Assembly: GCA_902774655.1 (NCBI GenBank)
Contig: CACYJD010000088.1
Coordinates: forward strand, 1-7,721
DNA from: an uncultured Erysipelotrichaceae bacterium
GTDB taxonomy: Bacteria; Bacillota_I; Bacilli_A; RFN20; CAG-826
Length of the DNA stretch: 7,721 nucleotides
Direction: 5' to 3'
Below the pieces are notes generated by a model that did no database searches, had not been told where the DNA came from, and saw only the letters and a program-made list of their open reading frames with translations. The position numbers were made by a program, and so were the translations under genes. Shown here piece after piece: positions 4,943 through 7,721 of the stretch; position 1 is the first letter of the stretch, and the number at the start of each line of letters is the position of its first letter.

Positions 4943-4970
4943 ATTATACGAGCGTACGCACAAAAAGCAA
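4943..4970 (-). promoter_or_regulatory. Promoter of the trk operon
   Basis: On the minus strand TTGCTT (4965-4970), a 16-base spacer and a perfect TATAAT (4943-4948) precede the first RCK gene. The expected start is near 4936, giving a leader of about 19 bases that contains the ribosome binding site. The spacer contains the perfect 8-bp palindrome GCGTACGC (4952-4959), the most GC-rich patch in this intergenic region and a possible operator. Confidence 0.75.
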
Positions 4971-4980
4971 ATACACCAAG

Positions 4981-5002
4981 TTTAGCAGAGCTAAATTTTA
5001 GC
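4981..5002 (-). other. Three-arm switchable hairpin between the hydrolase gene and the trk operon
   Basis: The block reads TTTAGC-AGA-GCTAAA-T-TTTAGC on the plus strand, so the middle arm can pair perfectly with either flank (6 bp each). It begins 4 bases past the hydrolase stop and ends 11 bases before the trk -35 box. No T-run follows on the minus strand, so as a terminator for the degV-hydrolase transcript it would be weak. It may be a processing or attenuation structure. Confidence 0.4.
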
Positions 5003-5005
5003 TAT

Positions 5006-5962
5006 TTAGTTCAATTGTGATAAAAATGTTATGATACTTTGATCATAAAGTTCTTTCGAATCATATCGAAGATGAGAGTGTCTACCACCCTCAATATTAA
5101 CAAATGTTTTATCGCTCGTTCCAAGATGCTCAAATAACCATTTTGCATCTTCTGGGAGAGCGTAATTATCCTTTGATCCGCTCAAAAAAAGCGTAGGAAC
5201 TTGGATGTTTTGAACCATTTTACATGGAGCGGCTTCGTAAGGATCAATACCATTTCTACGTTTAATTAATCTAAAAAGAATCTGAAGACATGGCCATACA
5301 GGTTTCTTTCTTTCTTTAATGTGTAGAGCGTAGTTCTTCTCAAAACTTAAAAACATGGAATCCGATACAAAACCATTAATAAATTTTGGGCAATCAGGGT
5401 TTGAAAAAACATATGAGGCGCAAGTACAGCCAACACAGATTCCTGCCAAAACGATGGACTTTATACCCATTTTTTCATGTAGGAAGTGTGCCCAAGCTAT
5501 AGTGTCTAGACTCTCTTTTTTGCCTAAGGTAAGATACACGCCTTCGCTTAATCCATGTGCTCTTGGATCAATAGCTAAAACGTTGTATCCAGCATTACGA
5601 TATGGTTCAACATAGAAGGCGTCGTAATAACAAGTCTCCATTCTTCCAGGCAAAATAATGACGGCTTTATCATTGCCAAAGTCGTAATATTCTCCAAAAA
5701 GATGTAAACCGTCATTAAAAATATCCACATCTTTAATAAATTGTTTTACTGATTCACGGTAAGCCATTCCTTTGTTATACATATCGAAATGAAAATCAAT
5801 TGTAGGGTCACTACAACCGCGATCAAATCTATGCTTCTCACTTTTTGCCCATTGAAGTCGATATAAAATATGAGCGACAACAAATCCCACAAAGACAATA
5901 GGAAATAAGCCGAAAAGTAAACCTGCAGCCAATATTCCTAAAACAATGTATAGAGCGATCAT
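5006..5962 (-). CDS. Membrane-anchored alpha/beta hydrolase with a cysteine nucleophile elbow
   Basis: The 318-residue protein starts with a hydrophobic anchor (about 3-34) and continues as an alpha/beta-hydrolase domain. Visible landmarks are VIILPGRMET near the oxyanion strand (101-110), IDPRAHGLSEGVYLTLGKKE (131-150), typical of YqkD/BEM46-like hydrolases (DxRxHGxSxG), the nucleophile elbow LAGICVGCT (172-180), acid FLSGSKDNY with Asp265 after strand 7, and GGRHSHLRY with candidate catalytic His295. The elbow is GxCxG, with Cys176 (codon TGT) where Ser is usual. Cysteine nucleophiles are known in dienelactone hydrolases, so activity is possible. The substrate is unknown; an acyl ester or thioester is plausible. 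It lies 7 bases after the DegV-family gene, so the two are probably cotranscribed. No Shine-Dalgarno is visible, but the start suits the anchor. The domain's side of the membrane is not settled. Confidence 0.88.
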   Translation of the reverse strand: MIALYIVLGILAAGLLFGLFPIVFVGFVVAHILYRLQWAKSEKHRFDRGCSDPTIDFHFDMYNKGMAYRESVKQFIKDVDIFNDGLHLFGEYYDFGNDKAVIILPGRMETCYYDAFYVEPYRNAGYNVLAIDPRAHGLSEGVYLTLGKKESLDTIAWAHFLHEKMGIKSIVLAGICVGCTCASYVFSNPDCPKFINGFVSDSMFLSFEKNYALHIKERKKPVWPCLQILFRLIKRRNGIDPYEAAPCKMVQNIQVPTLFLSGSKDNYALPEDAKWLFEHLGTSDKTFVNIEGGRHSHLRYDSKELYDQSIITFLSQLN

Positions 5963-5969
5963 AAATTAA

Positions 5970-6905
5970 TTATAAGGATGCTTTGATGTCATTAAATGTT
6001 TTAACTTCAATTTCTCTAGTTTCGGTAATCTTATCACCAAGATAGAAGTATGCGCATAAACCAGGGCCAACATTAACGCCACAGGTTTGTCCAAGCGAGA
6101 GAATAATTAGTTCTTTTGGTTGGCAAACTTCAAGAAGTTGCTTTTTGAATAGTTCCGCTCTCTCTAAACGATCACTATGGGAAATAATAACTATTTGATT
6201 TGTTAAATCAGTGGCAGTTTTAAGCATATATTCTAAGCTTACTTTATTAACTGCTTTGTCTTTTGCTACTGTGCCAAGTGGTTCACTTCTTCCATCAAAA
6301 GTGAAATCCGCAATTGGTTGGACACTTGCAAGTGATCCGAAGAATGCTTTTGCAGCCTTAATTCTTCCACTTTTCGAAAGGAACATTAAATCATCCATTG
6401 GACCAGCTTCGTGAATGGTGTATTTCACAATGTTTGCATATTTAATGTTGTCTTCAAAAGACATACCTTCTTGCTTATTAATGCCCATCAAAATTGATAA
6501 TAAGCCTAAACCTGCACCATATCTTAATGAGTCAACAATCTCGATTTTACGTTCAGGATAATCATCTAATAAAATATCCGCCCAGTTACGATATCCATTA
6601 ACGGTGCCGCTAATACCGGAAGATAATGCAGGAACAATAACATCTTTGCCTTCTTTTAAAATAGGTTCGAGAACCCTTTTGAATTCCTCCAAAGTAGCAA
6701 ATGATGTTTTGACCTTTCCACCATTTTTCTTAATAAGAGCAAACCATTCTTTTTCACCAATGTCAGAAAAATCAAGATCAGCTAATTTCTCTCTATCTGG
6801 TAAATAAATGATGTTGTGAATATAGTCTGGATATAGACCATATTTTTCTCTTAATGCGCTATTAAGGTCGGCGCTTGACTCGACCACGATTTCATATTTA
6901 TTCAT
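5970..6905 (-). CDS. DegV family protein (fatty-acid-binding, FakB-like)
   Basis: The 311-residue protein has the DegV landmarks in order: VESSADL (8-14), KTSFATLEEF (66-75, the TSxPS-type loop), PALSSGISGT (92-101), IVDSLRYGAGLGLL (123-136), MFLSKSGRIKAA (174-185, the GGRI region), QPIADF (196-201), IISHSDRLERAE (240-251) and TCGVNVGPG (274-282). DegV proteins bind one fatty acid in a buried pocket. Those called FakB hand it to the kinase FakA for phosphorylation and phospholipid synthesis in Bacillota. Two departures stand out: the TSxP proline is missing (TSFA), and the His usually in GxHxGPG is Asn278. Ligand choice may differ or FakA coupling may be lost. FakA is not in the window. No Shine-Dalgarno precedes the ATG. 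The adjacent hydrolase gene could supply or remove acyl groups, which is an inference. Confidence 0.92.
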   Translation of the reverse strand: MNKYEIVVESSADLNSALREKYGLYPDYIHNIIYLPDREKLADLDFSDIGEKEWFALIKKNGGKVKTSFATLEEFKRVLEPILKEGKDVIVPALSSGISGTVNGYRNWADILLDDYPERKIEIVDSLRYGAGLGLLSILMGINKQEGMSFEDNIKYANIVKYTIHEAGPMDDLMFLSKSGRIKAAKAFFGSLASVQPIADFTFDGRSEPLGTVAKDKAVNKVSLEYMLKTATDLTNQIVIISHSDRLERAELFKKQLLEVCQPKELIILSLGQTCGVNVGPGLCAYFYLGDKITETREIEVKTFNDIKASL

Positions 6906-6914
6906 ACGACAAAT

Positions 6915-6943
6915 AATGTAATGATTTATATTTATAAAAGCAA
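6915..6943 (-). promoter_or_regulatory. Possible weak promoter of the DegV-hydrolase pair
   Basis: On the minus strand TTGCTT (6938-6943), a 17-base spacer and TACATT (6915-6920, four of six) lie in the 39-base gap before the DegV start. The -35 box is identical to that of the trk operon. Transcription would start near 6908, about 3 bases before the ATG, giving a nearly leaderless mRNA, in keeping with the missing Shine-Dalgarno. In such AT-rich sequence the match may be chance. Confidence 0.25.
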
Positions 6944-6944
6944 G

Positions 6945-7721
6945 TTATTTGTCTTCTAAATTGTTCTGCATCAATGTGTTGTATTTGATCAAAAAATAAA
7001 ATGGGAAAACAAAAATTATTATGGCAAACAAAAACGATAATAATAGATGCAATCCTAATAATTGAGTAAAAACTAAAGACGTGACAATGTTAGAAACAAG
7101 AGTTATTGAACAGTACATTAAATTTCTTAAAAAACTAGCAAGCACATTTCTTGGTTTGTATATAATCAATGTCAACAACGATTGGCCTATAAATCCAATT
7201 GCAAAACCCGCCAATAAAGCAACCTCTAAATTGAACTGATTAGAAACATTTGAGAGGACTATATATAGGAAAATCGTAGAAATTACCCAATTTAAAATGT
7301 TTCCAATTATCGATGGCAAACTCTTGTGAATAATTGAGGCTTGAATCTTAATTGTATCCTGTAATGGTTTAAAGTGACTTGTAGAATTCTCGGGTTCGTA
7401 AATTGTTGCTACATCAACGCATTTATATTTGATTTCCTTCATTTGAAAGACAGATAAAACATTCATCTCATATTCGTACCTATTTCCCTTAATTGTAAGG
7501 AGTAAAGGTATATCACTAGTCTTAAATAAACGAAGACCACATTGATTGTCTTTTGAATAGCGATATGTCCCTAAAGCCTGCGTAAATTTTGACATGTCAT
7601 TCCCAATCTTACTTCTAAAAGGAATAGGTACATCAAACTGTCTTGTACCTATAATTGCACAATCATATTTAGTAAAACACTCATCAACTTTTTGAATATC
7701 TATAATGCGGTGTTGGCCATC
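6945..7721 (-). CDS. Family 2 glycosyltransferase fused to a GtrA-like membrane domain (5' end outside window)
   Basis: The frame ending at TAA 6945-6947 is open to the last base, giving 258 visible residues. An internal ATG at 7595 would cut the enzyme in half and is not the real start. The first visible residues, DGQHRIIDI, are the DADGQH metal/nucleotide motif of dolichyl-phosphate-mannose-synthase-like GT2 enzymes. Then come IIGTRQFDVPIPFRSKIGN (23-41), DNQCGLRLF (58-66, usually DTQxGLRxF), IKGNRYEYEMNV (77-88) and TIYEPENSTSHFKPLQD (106-122). From about 136 on there are four hydrophobic segments (136-157, 167-188, 195-222, 224-246), as in GtrA-type domains. Such proteins transfer a sugar from a nucleotide to an undecaprenyl-type lipid, with the GtrA part thought to help move the lipid-sugar. 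Donor and final glycan cannot be told. The DegV-family gene follows after 39 bases. Confidence 0.88.
   Translation of the reverse strand, partial: DGQHRIIDIQKVDECFTKYDCAIIGTRQFDVPIPFRSKIGNDMSKFTQALGTYRYSKDNQCGLRLFKTSDIPLLLTIKGNRYEYEMNVLSVFQMKEIKYKCVDVATIYEPENSTSHFKPLQDTIKIQASIIHKSLPSIIGNILNWVISTIFLYIVLSNVSNQFNLEVALLAGFAIGFIGQSLLTLIIYKPRNVLASFLRNLMYCSITLVSNIVTSLVFTQLLGLHLLLSFLFAIIIFVFPFYFLIKYNTLMQNNLEDK

Noticed and set aside
1..7721. CRISPR array, riboswitch or transposase
   Set aside because: No regularly spaced repeats of 25-40 bases, no recognisable riboswitch core upstream of any gene, and no transposase or integrase motif in any frame examined.

Overview
This AT-rich window reads as a chromosomal segment from a low-GC member of the Bacillota, probably the Bacilli/Mollicutes side (Acholeplasma-, Erysipelotrichales- or RF39-like). 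The evidence is A+T-rich codon use, AGGAGG-type ribosome binding sites, U-tailed hairpin terminators and a TrkH/RCK, YqeY, DegV gene set. The taxon is an inference. The genetic code looks standard: tryptophans are TGG, the tRNA-Trp has anticodon CCA, and one gene ends in TGA inside an ATGA overlap. Every convincing gene lies on the minus strand, so transcription runs right to left.

Right part (about 5000-7721). The window opens inside a family 2 glycosyltransferase fused to a GtrA-like membrane domain. Its 5' end is beyond the right edge, but the reading frame is open to the last base. A DegV-family (fatty-acid-binding type) protein follows, then, 7 bases later, a membrane-anchored alpha/beta hydrolase whose nucleophile elbow carries cysteine instead of serine.

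Middle (1454-4970). A clear promoter and strong ribosome binding site start a tightly packed operon: an RCK_N-only protein, a second RCK protein with a degenerate nucleotide loop, an RCK_C domain and a lysine-rich tail, the potassium translocator TrkH, YqeY (GatB/YqeY domain), and tRNA-Trp. A strong hairpin-plus-U-run terminator ends it. The first four genes overlap or nearly touch, so translational coupling is likely. The two RCK proteins look like a split, complementary gating subunit for TrkH.

Left part (1-1453). This is accessory-looking and gene-poor. It holds a frameshifted small ORF inside a 17-bp imperfect inverted repeat, an unrecognised acidic 100-residue protein with its own terminator, a TfoX N-terminal-domain protein preceded by three 12-bp tandem repeats, two copies of a GGGACATTT-type motif like those at some insertion-sequence ends, and the N-terminal 34 codons of a signal-anchored, probably sensory, protein running off the left edge. 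On the plus strand a TTGACA-17-TATATC promoter faces the trk-operon terminator and could make an RNA of about 70 bases.

No CRISPR array, intact transposase, rRNA or replication origin is visible.
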